A stretch of DNA of 64,000 nt, taken from NCBI RefSeq assembly GCF_051622035.1, contig NC_135360.1:25929206-25993205 (forward strand), given 5' to 3'. The notes beneath the pieces are model-generated. The model was given only the letters and a program-made list of their open reading frames with translations, made no database searches and was not told the origin of the DNA. The DNA comes from Arctopsyche grandis. Its lineage: Eukaryota > Arthropoda > Insecta > Trichoptera > Hydropsychidae. Positions 1 to 13,991 of the stretch are shown here, piece after piece. Made by a program: the position numbers and the translations under genes. The stretch's first letter is position 1. Each line of letters starts with the position of its first letter.

Positions 1-3000
1 TGAGAGAGCATGAAAATCTTAAATTCATAAAAGCCCTCGTTTCATTTTTCTTAAAGTTGCATCGAAATGTTGATTAAAAAATATCGTTTTAATTTAATTT
101 TGTTTTAAATTCGCTCATACGATTTCAATTTTCCATGTTCAATTTTCCAATTTCTTAACACGTTAAGATATATATCATATGTAATTCATAAAACATTCAA
201 CCGATTTTTAAATAGAACTGATGTTGTTCTTCATTATTGTAACTTGACCATTGTGTTTACATTCTAGCCAATATTTTCAAAGTTATTAAACCCCTAAATT
301 TCTGCAAGACTTAAATAAATTTGAGAAATTTAATTTACCAATACATTATATCTGATTCGATTCAATACTAGAAATCTTAATCGATTAGAATCAAATATCT
401 AAATCTAAATAAATCAATAAGTGACATCTGTTAGTGTCTACGTCTCTTTCTAAGTGTCTATATTTTCAATCAATTTGAATTTCTAACAGTGAAATTAAAC
501 AACATCAAAAATATTTATAAAGCCGTCAATAAAAGTATAACTAACAGGACGTCAATCAAACAATTATGCCAAAAAAAAAAAATTAACCGGAAAATCGAAA
601 CATGAAATCGTCCACGCGCTGACGACCGAAACGTGCCAATCGCGCTTTTCCCCCCTGAAAACGTGTAGCCACGACTCTAAACTGCAATTTTCTCGGATGA
701 ATGAACCGACATTACCGGCGAATTGATGGTCACAGCATCTCTTGTCGGCCGGTTCGATTTGGCTGTTAACCTGACCGCATTGTTGGCAACGCTGGCACCG
801 TCGGCTAAATATACCGACGACTGTCAATACTGACATGGAATTCCGCCGTTCCTATTTACACATCCGTCGATCGATTCCACATAAATGTCTCGTTTCCACT
901 GTCCGAGACTGTCTTTGACAAATGTCGAAAGCTCGACAGACATTTTTACACCCGTTGGAAGATTCGAATTTTCATCGGATTCGGTCTGCACCCTGATTTA
1001 TCGCGACCCGCGTACATCGAAGTTTATCTTAGCCAAGCGCGTATTGGCGAGACTAATGGCATAGCGTGCAAGTTTTCTATAGCTTTCTATTGCTGTAATA
1101 TTACACTAATTAAATATTAGGCTGACAATATAAAACACAAGTAAGATAATTAGCTGAAAGATTCAATTTTTGTATAGTATTAAAAAATATATATACCTAT
1201 ACCAAATCCATATCGAAATTTTACCACTTTGATACTAATAAGACGATTCCGCACGCTGATTTTTAATAAATCATCGACTCATTTATAGGTGCTATCGCTA
1301 CGATGAAAATCTATAAAAGTGGGTACTTTTCAGACGAGATTACTTTTAGTATAGTGTAGATAAAAATGACATTGGATTTTACAGAACATTCAGTTTTCAA
1401 TATATCAACTTTTCCATATTATAATGATATAAATTTTACGCAAATTGGACCTTATTAGAGGTAAGGATCAGTAAATTTATTATTAATATATCAAATTTTC
1501 CAAAACATTATATATTCATGTATATTTAAAAATTCTAATTTTTTACTCACTACACATATACATACATATGTATAATACATGCATGGAAATACTTATTTTC
1601 TTTTTCAAAACATAGCGCTGACTATCAAAACATTTTATTTATGAATAACAAAATAAATTAATAAACCTTTTAAAAAACTAGCATATGTATGTACCAATTT
1701 GATGTTTACGTCGCCTGTTGCCAGGGGCATCGAGCTCCTCGACCAGATTTCTATTAACTTGGATTTGTTTAATCTAAAATATGCTCATCTGGTTGAGAGA
1801 CTGTTTAATTTGAAATCGTAACGTGTTCTATAATACTATTATAAATGTGTTTTATTATTGTATTTGTGTTCTATTCTTGTATTTATTTTATATTTACGCT
1901 AATTTTGTTTTTTCATTGTTTTGTATCCCTTGTATCCTTTTTTCTTTTCTTTTTTTTAGATGGCTAAACAAGTGACGACTTGGAACTACTTAGTAATGTC
2001 ATTATGGCAAAATTTTAATAAATAAATTGATTATATTAATATAATAAACATCGATTGTATTATTTCCTAATCAAATATTGATAAATATATATTTGCAACC
2101 ATACTAAACACAAATCATCAAAAATCCCAAAAATTTCAAAGAACTTTTAAACCTGCATAAAATGTCTTCCGTATATTCCTTGTAATAAACTTCATCTATC
2201 CTCTACTTATCCACAGCAATAAACTTAATTTTATTATGACAAACTTATTACGACGTTGACGATCATACTAAACATAAATTTAAATGCATTTCAGACGATA
2301 TAATATTACATATGTTTAGTGCACACAATACGTATCAACTGAATCGTAATCACGTTGCAACAGAACCTTCATTGAATAATTATAAGTGCCCACATACAAG
2401 ATCAAAGCTCACTTTGATGTATCCATACAACAATCCAAAATCCAAATCAAAACGAGCATAAATCTCAAACGGGAGATCAAAACCTATGTATATAAATGAT
2501 CGCACACTCGGTACTCATCCGCGAAACATAAACACGTCGAATTTTCCGCGATGGACGATTAATCGTGAAACCATAACAGATTTGTACTATCCACGGGCTA
2601 CCTTTTAATTGTTTCGATTCGCACGATTGAGCTTCGCCGAATAAATCATGCGGGTGGCTATTTTACTTTTGCCAATGTTGACAAATGTTGAGCAAGCGGC
2701 CATCTTGCACAACGGGCACCTGTCCCAATTCCTAGCTCGGCCACCTGTCACGAGATCCTACAACATGGCGGCGACTCGATTCATAAAAACAACCTTCTTA
2801 ATTGGTGAATCGACACCACCGACCAATTAACGAGGTATATATTTAATATCGCCTACGAAAATTATTAAAATAATTAATACGATAGTCTTTCAGAAGCCAA
2901 ATCAACAATAATCCTTTACAAATATCTGAAACATTGTGAAGACATTTAACTGTAATTTAATTTATTTTCTTAAATAATATATTTCGTAAGATATTTTGTA

Positions 3001-3224
3001 AGATAACAGATATAAATTTTTTTTTAAAAGTTGTTGAATTAGCTTTTAAAAATCTCTTGCGTTAATCAACACACTTCCTCTTTCAATTACCGAATCAAAA
3101 TTATCAAATAATAATTGTTTAACTTAATAACCTAAATTTAAAACTATTTTTCTGTAAGAACCAATATATATTGATCCGCTTAAAATGATTTACACATCTT
3201 CAAGTAACGACTACTCTACTGATT
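1..3224. other. non-coding AT-rich DNA
   Basis: No recognisable exon, RNA gene or intact mobile element. A pocket at about 590-1,040 is richer in GC and CpG than its surroundings, but its open frames are short and match nothing I know. Around 1,700-2,040 a T-rich stretch with a TTTTTTTAG acceptor-like site followed by a short A/T-rich tail and ATAAATAAAT could be the 3' end of a decayed LINE; I could not confirm this. Confidence 0.5.
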
Positions 3225-3281
3225 GCAATATAGCTAGCTTAGAAATGCTGCCCATAAGCATTTCTAAGCTAGCTATATTGC
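3225..3281. repeat. perfect 25-bp inverted repeat (hairpin)
   Basis: Two perfectly complementary 25-base arms (3,225-3,249 and 3,257-3,281) flank a 7-base loop, GCCCATA. The arms include TAGCTAGCTTAGAAATGCT and its complement. No larger element is visible around it. It is shorter and more perfect than a typical animal pre-miRNA, so a local inverted duplication is the simpler reading. Confidence 0.8.
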
Positions 3282-6200
3282 TAGCTATAAACTAGCTACA
3301 ACTTTGATATTAATAATAAATGTTGAAATCAATTAGTTTTATTTACATTTTAATGGAAAATTGCATAGCTTCAATTTCCAGACAGCGACTCAGCGGTGAA
3401 AATTCAATAAAAATCAGTTTTCAACATTTTATTAAACGTACATATTTAGCCTACTTCAACTTTACACGATGTCTAATGCAAAAAATTTCGGTCTCAAACG
3501 GCGTTAAAAAATAGTATATCTTTACGAACTATTTATTTAATAAAAAAAACTTTAAATTTTGACGGCTGTAAAAGGAAATTTATCGAAAAATTCAATGCTA
3601 TAAAAAAATCTCTCAAATTGGTCAATAATTAGTAGGAAAAGTGAAAAAAAAAACAGTCCCCACTACTTACGGCCTAATAAATTGTATTACGCGATCATGA
3701 AATGGGCGTAGTGTTTTCTATAATAGATAGGTCGTTACTCTTATAGCATTATTGCACAAATCATACGTGCAATTAATAAGTGATGCAACCGCGGACCGTA
3801 TCAGAGTTGCTGGCATCAGTTTTAATATTCTTTTAATTGCAATCGCCATTCTTAGAATGAGTAGCAAGTGAATCACCCCGCCTTGCCCAATTAACAATTC
3901 TCACTATCGAATCCCTTTATCGGAATTTTTTATTAAAGCGAGCGTTTAAACTTAATACGCTTTCATATAAATATATTTAAATAAACTTTAAATAATACTG
4001 TATGCATGTTTAATATTCTCAAAGAACAACTGAAACGAATTACCAGACCGCCATTTTGTTTTATGAATTTGAATTAAAACAAAAATTTATTACAATAGCA
4101 TCGTCTCGCTCTAACTCTATTAACTTTTGAGATTCTTTCTCTTTTTATTCGCGACCAATCAAAGCACAGGAACGGCTCTAAGCTTCGCCCTAAAGCTCGA
4201 CTCACACACACTATAAAAAGACATGTAAAAGCTTAAGCTTTATAATGTAAATAAAAATAAACGAATACAATTTAAATTTAAATTACATAAATTGAATTTA
4301 AATTGAAAGTTCGAATTCATCGAATTATTTGAAGAGACCTATCATGTTTTTTTGTAAGTCAAGGACGAAGGTTACCTTAAAAAAGACGTAATGATGAAGG
4401 CCAATTAAATCTAGAACAATTAGTAGGTGGAAAGAGGTGTTTATCTTTGACGAGGCGCTATTTTCGGACGACCTTCACCCAAATATGCGTGAAAATAGTA
4501 TAAAATTAGAATTTTTTAAACTGCAATTGTGCAATTTTTCAATAAAATTCACCGCAACTTTTTTTCGCTTTTGGTATTTTTGTATATTTTAATAAAAATC
4601 TTTAAAAATAATCGTCCCCATAGAGCATGTCGGGTTCTCCACTAATCTAGAAGACCATTTTTCTGCATTTTAATCTGTAGGCGAACGCACCGTTCTTTAA
4701 TTATCATCATCGTCGTCATCGATTAGAATATTGTACGATAAATTGTTTCGGCTCGGCAACTGGCAGAGCCGGACTCAGAATAACAACCGCTCGCCTCCGC
4801 GGCCGACGAAAATGTTACCAGAGCCAAAAATACCCCCTCGCCGAGCACACAAGTGGCACCGGTTTACTTATCGTATTTCTCTTATTTTTAAGTGTGCACG
4901 GCAAGCTTATTATCGTCGAAGAATTCGTGCCACGCGCCCACGTGAAATTTTCACATCTTTCTTATTATAATACGCGCGCGCGCGCGCGAGCGAACGCGCT
5001 ATCTTCTCCACCAGAAATATGAGTCCAAGGTGATTGCGTAAATGCCATTACATAATTTGAGAATTCCTTCGTTTTTTTTCCCCACATCGGCCGTATCAAA
5101 TTCAGAGAAACACATGTACGAATATACACTTCACTGTTTTCTTTTCACGCGTGGGCGAAATATGAACGATTGCGATATACATATGTAAGATTAGAAGCGA
5201 TTTATATCACCATCGATGCACCGAAAGTGCATCGTATGCGTGTTGGGTTAGACGAGTGTTCTACACATGGGTTAGACGTCCGGTATAATATATGTAATAT
5301 ATGTACATATGTAGTATGGAGTGAAATCCGTCCGGTACACTGCACACGCAAAACACAAAATAATGCAACTGGTTGTTATTATTAATTTTGTTATTAGAAG
5401 CGTCTCAATACAACACATCACTCACCGCTACCAAACACTTTTTTTTTAATACAATTTTTTTTTATTGTGATTTGGGTCAAATAGTAAAAGGGGGGTGGGT
5501 TGAAGGGTTGCTTGATTTTTTTTTTTTCGAGATGCGCGGACGCGTTCTGTTTTTGAATTAATTTTGTGACGGCGGCACTGGTCTTTGACGTTTTAACTTA
5601 CAAAAAGATAGCGAGGGTTAAAATGTAATTCGGAAAATGTACGGCGTATGATATGCCGGTACGCGCGACCTGCCGCAGGCCCGCGCCGCCACTGACTGTC
5701 GTCGGACGACAAGCGCACCCGCCCCCCCAGACCCAGCCCAAGAAAAACCAGAGATTTTCACTCAAACTGACCACACTTGACCTACCACTGATGCAGAAAG
5801 CTCTGAACTTCTCACTAACAGACACAAAACTAACAAAACAATATTTGAAAAGTTTTTGATTGACGGTAAACGAGTGATGAAACTTGAACACACTGTTTGA
5901 CCGACTACTCGAAGCTTGTCAGTGTCTACTGATAATGAAGGTTACTTCGAGTTTTTGGTTAAATTTATTTTTTTTTATTGCTCAAAAAATTTAGTATTCA
6001 TACAATCAAAAACAAAACGACAGCTAAAAAACAAAAAAATGATAAAACATATTGGTATGAAATTTAAATCTAAAAAATCAGCTATAAAAATTTGCTTGGA
6101 GAAACTTTGATTGAACGTAAATATGTATGTATACTTATACTAACAATAACTCTTCAGTAACCTATAATTCATTGCATGACTTCAGATTCATTCTCAATTT

Positions 6201-8879
6201 GATTAGATTATTTAAGATAGTCGAGATAAAGACAAAAAAAATTATCTTTTAAAACAGAGATTCCCATACGGAAAAATCCTGTGGGATGTTTTAGAGTTCC
6301 GGGGAGGTGAATTGCTGAATTTCTTAGTTTATAATTCTTATTTGTAGATTTTCTTACACTATTTTTTTTGATCCTTTAAATATTTGTGCTCTTCTTCACA
6401 AGAAAATTCATTCTTCTACACAAGAAAATTCAGTTTATACCTTGTATCAAGGTGATAAAATCATTAAATTTAATAAACCGGAAGTGGGATATTTTACTTT
6501 TAGAAAAGTCAAAAATGTTGTGAGCACGCAATTTTTTCCACATATCAAGCTAAAGATTTATGTATTGTATTCCATGTACTAACTTACAACTGGTAAGTTT
6601 TTGGCTAGAATTCGTAAACCGGACGTAGTATTTTTTAATTCATTATTTTATTTTGACCTTTTAAATTATTTATATCTTCTTTGTATTTTATTTTTATGAC
6701 ATAAATAGTAAATTTCAGTAATAAAAAAAAATGAATAAAAAACCCAACAACCAGAAGTACATATGTAGAACTTTTGTATGGTATTATAAGTTTTTGTATT
6801 GTATTATATATAAGTTTCCCTACATTTGCGCTCAATTTTATTGAAAATGCTCTCATAGCCGGTATATATGAACGTGTTTGTATTTTTCATTACAGAAATT
6901 TGTGTTTTATACTTCTTATATTCTTCAAATACATATAAAAAGTCGTAGGTTAGTCATATCCGATTTTTTTAGTGAAAGACATCTCTTATTTGGTGCTGAC
7001 TTATTCACGAGTGTCAAAAGCATAACGTACATACATATGTACATACATATGTACATACATATGTACGTCACTTCATACATGCATACAAATATTCAATATG
7101 GATTCACGTTTATCATTATCAATGGCTTGTCAAATGATTATATAAAACCACCAAAGTTAAAGGAACATTTGCTGGATGTTCGTCCAGAACACAAAGACAA
7201 GGAAAAAAGCTCGAACGTCGTGGAAATGCTCTCAAAAAATGAAGCTGGATTCAACAGAGGATTTTCAACAAAAAAAACAAAACTATAATTGAAGCTTCTT
7301 ATGTTGTTGCATTATAAATAGCAAAGCAGAAAAAAAAACAAAAAAAATGGGGAAACTTTGATCAAACCCTGTGTTTTCAAAATGGTGGAAATTGTGTTTG
7401 GAAAAGGATTTGCGGAAAATAAACGAACAAGGGGGGGTTATCTTCTGAACAATGGAGAAAAGGGGAATGGAGCAAAGAAGGTTGGGAGCCGCTATTTTAG
7501 AACATGTAATTAAATTTTCTGTTTAATCATAGAATTAAAATAGACACAAGATTTAAGAACATAATTTATGAACAATAAAAAGCATTTACAAATCAAAAAT
7601 CATTAAACCTATGTATATACATAAATATGTATTTACATATACATACATATGATCATAAGTATGTACGAGTATGTCTAGAAATAAATACCTTTCAAAAGAC
7701 TCCATACTAAACTGAAATTAATAATAAGGAAATCCTTTTTGTAATATACATACATATAAGAAAACTCATTTGTATTTTATAAATAAGGAAACGAATAAGA
7801 AAACTGTGATCAATATTAACCTGCTTTGTATCACGTTCGCAATAATATTAATATATCAATATTTATTATGTCTATAATTAATTTATTCCGTTATATCGCA
7901 CATATGTATAATGAAATGTATCACATGTGTGTGTAGCAACAGGTGTATCCGTTAGCCGCCGAAACTTCAATTTTTTTCATACTAACAGAGAAAGAAGAGA
8001 AAATAGAAACGAAAACACGCAAGCTGCTTCCAAATTCTGTACGTGTGCAACACTTCATTTTTTTAAGTACAAGATCTAAGATCCCAGAATTGAGATATCA
8101 TAAAAATAAAAATAAAATAACACCGAAACAAATTTATCTCCTTCCACTCCACATTATGACGGGTGCAAAGAGCGTCGTCGATTCGATGTGTGTGAATTTA
8201 TTAAAGTAAAAAAAAAATCCAATGATATATGTATGTATATGTAGGATTAGATAATCTGAAAACTGTTTGCGCAAAAATATGGAATATACGAAGTCAGTTT
8301 CGCCGATCACGTGTTTCTAATGCGATAAAATTCGCGTAGGTGGAAAGAGCAATGAAAGAGGATTGTCCTGAAACCATCACTTCTATTCGTAATGTGTGTT
8401 ATGTGTCGTGATTATATTAAGAATTCACTTTCGCGGCCGTAAATTTTTGCTTTATTCACAGGTTTGTACGTGTAGCGACACACATACATGTATGTATGTG
8501 CATGCGTACATAAATATAATTGTATATGGGTCATGTTATGCACGAACGGATAAAGTCCATTTGGGATAGTGCCTGTAGAATAAACGTCAACAATTGCACT
8601 GTTTAATACTTTCGCGTAACAAAACAAACAAAATCTCACAATTCTTCTACCACGTTTTATAATTAAGGTATTTCCAGAATTGTACTTAAAAATATCAGTA
8701 ATATTATCTTCCAGAAACATATTTTAAATACAAAGCTTTGCTTTACAACACTGGAGCATATACATAGGTAAAGTGAAAATGTAAAGATATGTATGTTACA
8801 AAAGATAAAACAAAAGCAATTTAGTGTCTTCAGCAGAACAATTTTTCAATATGTGTAATTATGTAAATATGTGTAGTCA
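3282..8879. other. non-coding AT-rich DNA with two GC-rich pockets
   Basis: No supported gene. GC-rich pockets occur at about 4,690-5,000, including a short CG-dinucleotide run near 4,973-4,988, and at about 5,560-5,760. They could be regulatory, but no coding similarity is visible in any frame. Scattered TACATATG-type simple repeats are present. Confidence 0.5.
7027..7066. repeat. TACATACATATG tandem repeat
   Basis: About three tandem copies of a 12-base TACATACATATG unit. The same motif is scattered through the whole window. Confidence 0.75.
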
Positions 8880-9035
8880 ATGTTCGATTTCGATGTTGAC
8901 TTCGAGTTTCATTATTTTTTATTGCATAATTTAATTGACATAACCAATTCCCGATTTCTGTTTCAGTTCGGATTCCGATTAATCTTTAATATTCATATTG
9001 TATGTAACTTTATTTTAAATCGTGTATCAATCCGA

Positions 9036-9245
9036 AAGCACCCGTTGAAATTTCAACGGGCATAACATTAGTTAGTAATATAAAACGCTTAAACATGGCT
9101 AGTACTAAACACTTTATTGAATTTATTTGAATAGTTTTATTAAATTTAAATTTATTTGAATATTCTTTTGTTCGATGACGTCACGGATTTTACTAACCAA
9201 ACAAACATACAAAGTCTCTTTCGAAATTATATATTAGATATCATA
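9036..9245 (-). mobile_element. Helitron-like element relic (family B), palindromic end
   Basis: Shares its body with the copies at 9,366, 24,145, 26,815 and 30,431: the words TATAAA(A/C)CGCTTAAACATGG and AAGTCTCTTTCGAAATTATA. Here the usual CCCGGCTTCGCTCGG end is replaced by a perfect 20-bp palindrome at 9,041-9,060. The upstream segment 8,885-9,000 holds degenerate hexamers of the TTCGAT/TTCCGA type, like the array in the next copy. Assignment to Helitron-like elements is inference; a repeat family is directly visible. Confidence 0.5.
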
Positions 9246-9365
9246 TTAAAATATAATTCAATGCAAGGTCTTTAAAAATATTACTGTTAATTTTGCTATG
9301 CATAACATGACGTACACAATTACTATTACCATCTAAAAATATATAAATTTCCATTAATATAAAAT

Positions 9366-9630
9366 ACTAGTCGTTTTGACCGGCTTCGCTCGGTATTTGT
9401 AATATAGAGCGCTTAAACATGGCTAATATAATTCTGAAACTAAACTGAAAATGTAATGAGAATCCGGAACCGGAACTAAAAAGAAATCCGAAACTGAAAC
9501 AAGAAATCGGAACCGGAACTGAAAAAGAAATCCGGAATCGGATTTGAAATCACAACCGGGAATCGGAACTGAAATCGAAATCGCAATCGATATCTGAATC
9601 GAAAGCGGAATCGAGATCGTCGTCAAATAA
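9366..9630 (-). mobile_element. Helitron-like element (family B) with degenerate hexamer array
   Basis: Begins with ACTAGT and the family end CCGGCTTCGCTCGGTATTTG, then the TTAAACATGG word. From about 9,440 to 9,625 it becomes a degenerate hexanucleotide array built from GGAACC, GGAATC and GAAATC units. The array explains the spurious minus-strand frame here. No helicase coding is present, so the copy is non-autonomous. Confidence 0.5.
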
Positions 9631-10850
<1,220 letters not shown>

Positions 10851-10920
10851 TAATTTAAATGAAAAATCTGATCGAATCAAATGTGTTCAATATAAACCTT
10901 TTATGTATAACATACTACAT

Positions 10921-11310
10921 AGCTGAACCCGACATGCGTTGCAATGCCACAATAACCCATGCAATTCCCGCTTCTCGATGTGTTTCGATAAGTGAATGTT
11001 TCAGTTTCAAATTAATACTTAATAATCAAATTAAATTACAGTAATGATAATTTGTCGGAAAAATGCAGGCGGTGAACACATTTGAATTTATTCAATTGTT
11101 TGTTTATTTTACCCTAACAGTGCAGGTGGCGACGCGAACACATTTGAAATTATTGCGTTGCAATGCCACTCATTCCTGTTTTCCTGTTCTCGTTTTTGGG
11201 CTATTTTCATTTACAGAAACCATCGTGGGCATACACACAATAACTCATGTAAGCTTCATCGCAATCGGTTTGAATGGTATAGGAACGCATACGTTTACAG
11301 ACAAACACTG
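10921..11310 (-). mobile_element. Helitron-like element relic (family A), minus strand
   Basis: Starts with AGCTGAACCCGACATGCGTT, the complement of the 3' end of the copies at 13,326 and 26,478. A second GCGTTGCAATGCCAC word lies near 11,154, suggesting partial duplication. GGAAC-type hexamers follow on the minus strand. Decayed and non-coding. Confidence 0.5.
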
Positions 11311-11385
11311 TTTTTTATATGTATATATGACACATCATTACACACAATCTTAAAAATAAGCTTTACAACACTTTTAAAATAATAC

Positions 11386-11683
11386 TATAACGTAGGAACA
11401 TGAGAGTGTCCGCTATCTAAGTGCATTTGTGGATGAACAATAGAGACCCCGAATTAGGCTAACGGTATTCAGTGCCCGAACAAAGGATACGCTGTAGTTC
11501 TCACAGAACAATAATAGATACATAATCGATGGGAGAAGCTGTGGTGTGCAACTTGTCCTTTATAAGTAGATCAGATTATTCTGGAGTGATCGGGGGGATA
11601 CGTGTGAACCTCCTGAATCGTTGAATAAATACTGTGAAGTGATTTTGGCCTTCATTTAGATCCTGAAACCACCCCAACACAAC
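11386..11683 (+). repeat. LTR-like repeat, copy 1
   Basis: Aligns by eye over its length with 34,483-34,815. Shared words include AACATGAGAG, ATTAGGCTAACGG, AGTTCTCACAGAAC, GCAACTTGTCCTT, GACCTCCTGAAT-type sequence and AATAAAT followed by TGTGAAGTGA. The size of about 300 bp, the AATAAA-like signal near the 3' end and the TGT...ACA ends of the second copy suggest a solo LTR. No internal region or target duplication is visible. Confidence 0.5.
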
Positions 11684-13325
11684 TACGGTTAATATTCAGT
11701 CATACAATTTTCTATACATTGAAATAATATAAGAAAAAAATTGAAATTCAAATTTTAAGTGTATCAAAATTAGAATCAACATTGACGTAATTTCAAAAAT
11801 ATCCCATATTTTACAATATGTACAGTATGGCTTACTCCCAATCAGTCGTTTAGGGAGTAATTAACTATTATTTTAACAACTCGGCCCATAAAAACACGAA
11901 GCTTTAGTCAAGATCATCTCGGTCCATGAAAAACCTGTCTAGTGCGTTAAAGACTTTACTACCATTGGTGAAGCAGCGGTAGTTTTACAACCCACATAAA
12001 CGAAAAATTAACAATTCAACTATTCATTTAATTATGATCAAGTTAAATCGATTACATTTTTCGATTACGATAAAATGATCAAACGAATTACGGTTAAATT
12101 CTTATCGATTCAGAAAAATCTTATCGCTTTGAACTCTGCGTTACTTTTGACTTCAACCTGCCTGATTGTTATGGTTATTTCTTTGCAGAACGCTTAGAAA
12201 TAGAAACATAAAAAGGAGATTCTAGTGATACAGAAGCTTATGTTTGATATGTATGGAAATATACACCACTAAAACAATGGATACTGTGTCTTGATTGTAA
12301 GAATTGGGCGTATGAAGATTATACCCCGGGATTAGTTAACTATAAATGCCTCAATGTGAATCGGAATAATTTTATTTGAAATCAAATTATGTAGGTTTTT
12401 GCCAAATAAGTTGTGAGCCTCAAATTATTTTCCACTTGGTTTCTTTTCAAAAGATATTCTTCAACATTTGTAATATATTATTTTGTATTATTCTTGTGGA
12501 ATGGAATATTTTACGATATTACTTTTGACCCCGATATGTGTTACAACTGAATCTGACAACGGGGTCAGTTGTAACACTCGTAATATCTTTTTAAATCTTT
12601 CATAGCTTCCAAATGCCTTTAATTTAACAGTAAAAATATATATTAGAGCCATTATATTTTACAATGGTGAAAGTCCAATTTTCAGTTCCAATTACACTAT
12701 TCCTGTTTAACTTAATTCACAAATTGTTATCACTTTTTTTAATTCGATATTTCCAGAATCTAGGAAAAGCAGAATAAACGAATTACAGACCATCAGTATT
12801 TTTACATACCTCTTCTTACTTCGCCTTATTGAATATTGTTAAACGAAAAAAGTTTTGCGAGATATTTCTCGAAATTAAGAAAGCTATATAAGCTATAATA
12901 TAAGTTACCTTAAGAAGTAATCAGTTTTAAAAGTAATCAAGTTTATTCACTTTTTCACACTAAGCACAAATGTCAAAACTGTTACTTTGGACCCCACTAC
13001 TCCTTACATATCTGGACTTATCTTCTATTTTTGGAATGTAATTTTGACTATAGATATGCATTTAACAATTGTTAGGATTTGTTATTAGGAACTATGTATA
13101 GTAAAAAAAAATCGAACCAAACGACATGAATCTATAATACATAGTAGACAACAACAGCGACTGTATCTACTACTACAACTAAAACTTGCTTTTATATTGT
13201 ACAAAAGAGATGCCCAAATTTGGCAATGTAAAAAAATTAAAAAAACATAATGTAAAAAAATATATTGAATAAATTTACATACAAATTATTACTGAAAAAG
13301 AAAATACGCCTCTTCTAGTAGTAAA
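11684..13325. other. no recognised feature
   Basis: AT-rich, with stops in all frames and no repeat that I could match elsewhere in the window. Confidence 0.5.
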
Positions 13326-13757
13326 AATCTATATATACACAGGTATTTAAAAATGAATGTTTGTTTGTCTGTCTGTCTCGTATAAGCTCCTAAGCCACTG
13401 AACCGATTACGATGGAACTTTCAGGATTTGTTGTGTGCATGTTCGGGAAACTTACTGTGAAAAAACCTCTTAATAATAATATTTTTAATTACGATTTTAC
13501 CGACGCGAAAGTTTGAAGCGCCATTGTGTAGTCAAGGAAATGTGTTCGTTGGTGACCACGTTACCGGTTGATTTATGACGACACGGCTTTGAAGAGACGT
13601 TAAATGTGTTCGCCGCCTGCGTTTTTCCGACAAATGGGAACAGGAACGAGAACGAGAAAAAAAATCGCGCAAAAACGGGAACGAGAACGAGAACAGGAAT
13701 GGGAACGGGAATTGCATGCGTTATTGTGGCATTGCAACGCATGCCGGGTTCAAATAA
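13326..13757 (+). mobile_element. Helitron-like element (family A)
   Basis: Begins with TCTATATATACACAGG-type sequence and the word GTTTGTCTGTCTGTCTCGTA. It ends in GCATTGCAACGCATGCCGGGTTCA. A 9-bp stem (GCATGCGTT at 13,714-13,722 with AACGCATGC at 13,736-13,744) lies just before the end, as expected for a Helitron 3' hairpin. Between 13,636 and 13,705 it carries GGAACG/GAGAAC hexamers that the sister copy at 26,478 lacks. No protein is encoded. No TSD is seen, which fits Helitron-type insertion. Class assignment is inference. Confidence 0.55.
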
Positions 13758-13771
13758 TCGTACTATAAAAT

Positions 13772-13991
13772 GATGAACGGCAAAATGCACTCAAGATAGT
13801 TGCACTCTCGAGACATGCAAACTTTCAAAGATGCTCAGGGAGAACTAACGCAATAGAATTCCCCAAAAAAGCGTCAAGGGGTATTTGTATGTTATCCGAG
13901 GGTACCACCCTTTTTTGTGGAATTCTATTGAGTAAGTTCTCTTTGAGATCCTTTGAAAATTAGGACTATACAGTGCATTTTTCCGGGAACC
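13772..13991. mobile_element. MITE with 9-bp target duplication (family M2, copy 1)
   Basis: A 220-bp element with terminal inverted repeats; the right end reads TGCATTTTTCCGGGAACC. It is flanked by an exact 9-bp direct repeat, CTATAAAAT, at 13,763-13,771 and 13,992-14,000. A second copy lies inverted at 15,970-16,192. Inner inverted repeats surround CAATAGAATTCC. A 9-bp duplication with extended inverted repeats points to a Mutator-like (MULE) origin. Non-coding. Confidence 0.75.

Noticed and set aside
6878..7288. 136-codon plus-strand frame
   Set aside because: Begins in AT-rich DNA, runs through the TACATACATATG repeat and shows no recognisable domain.
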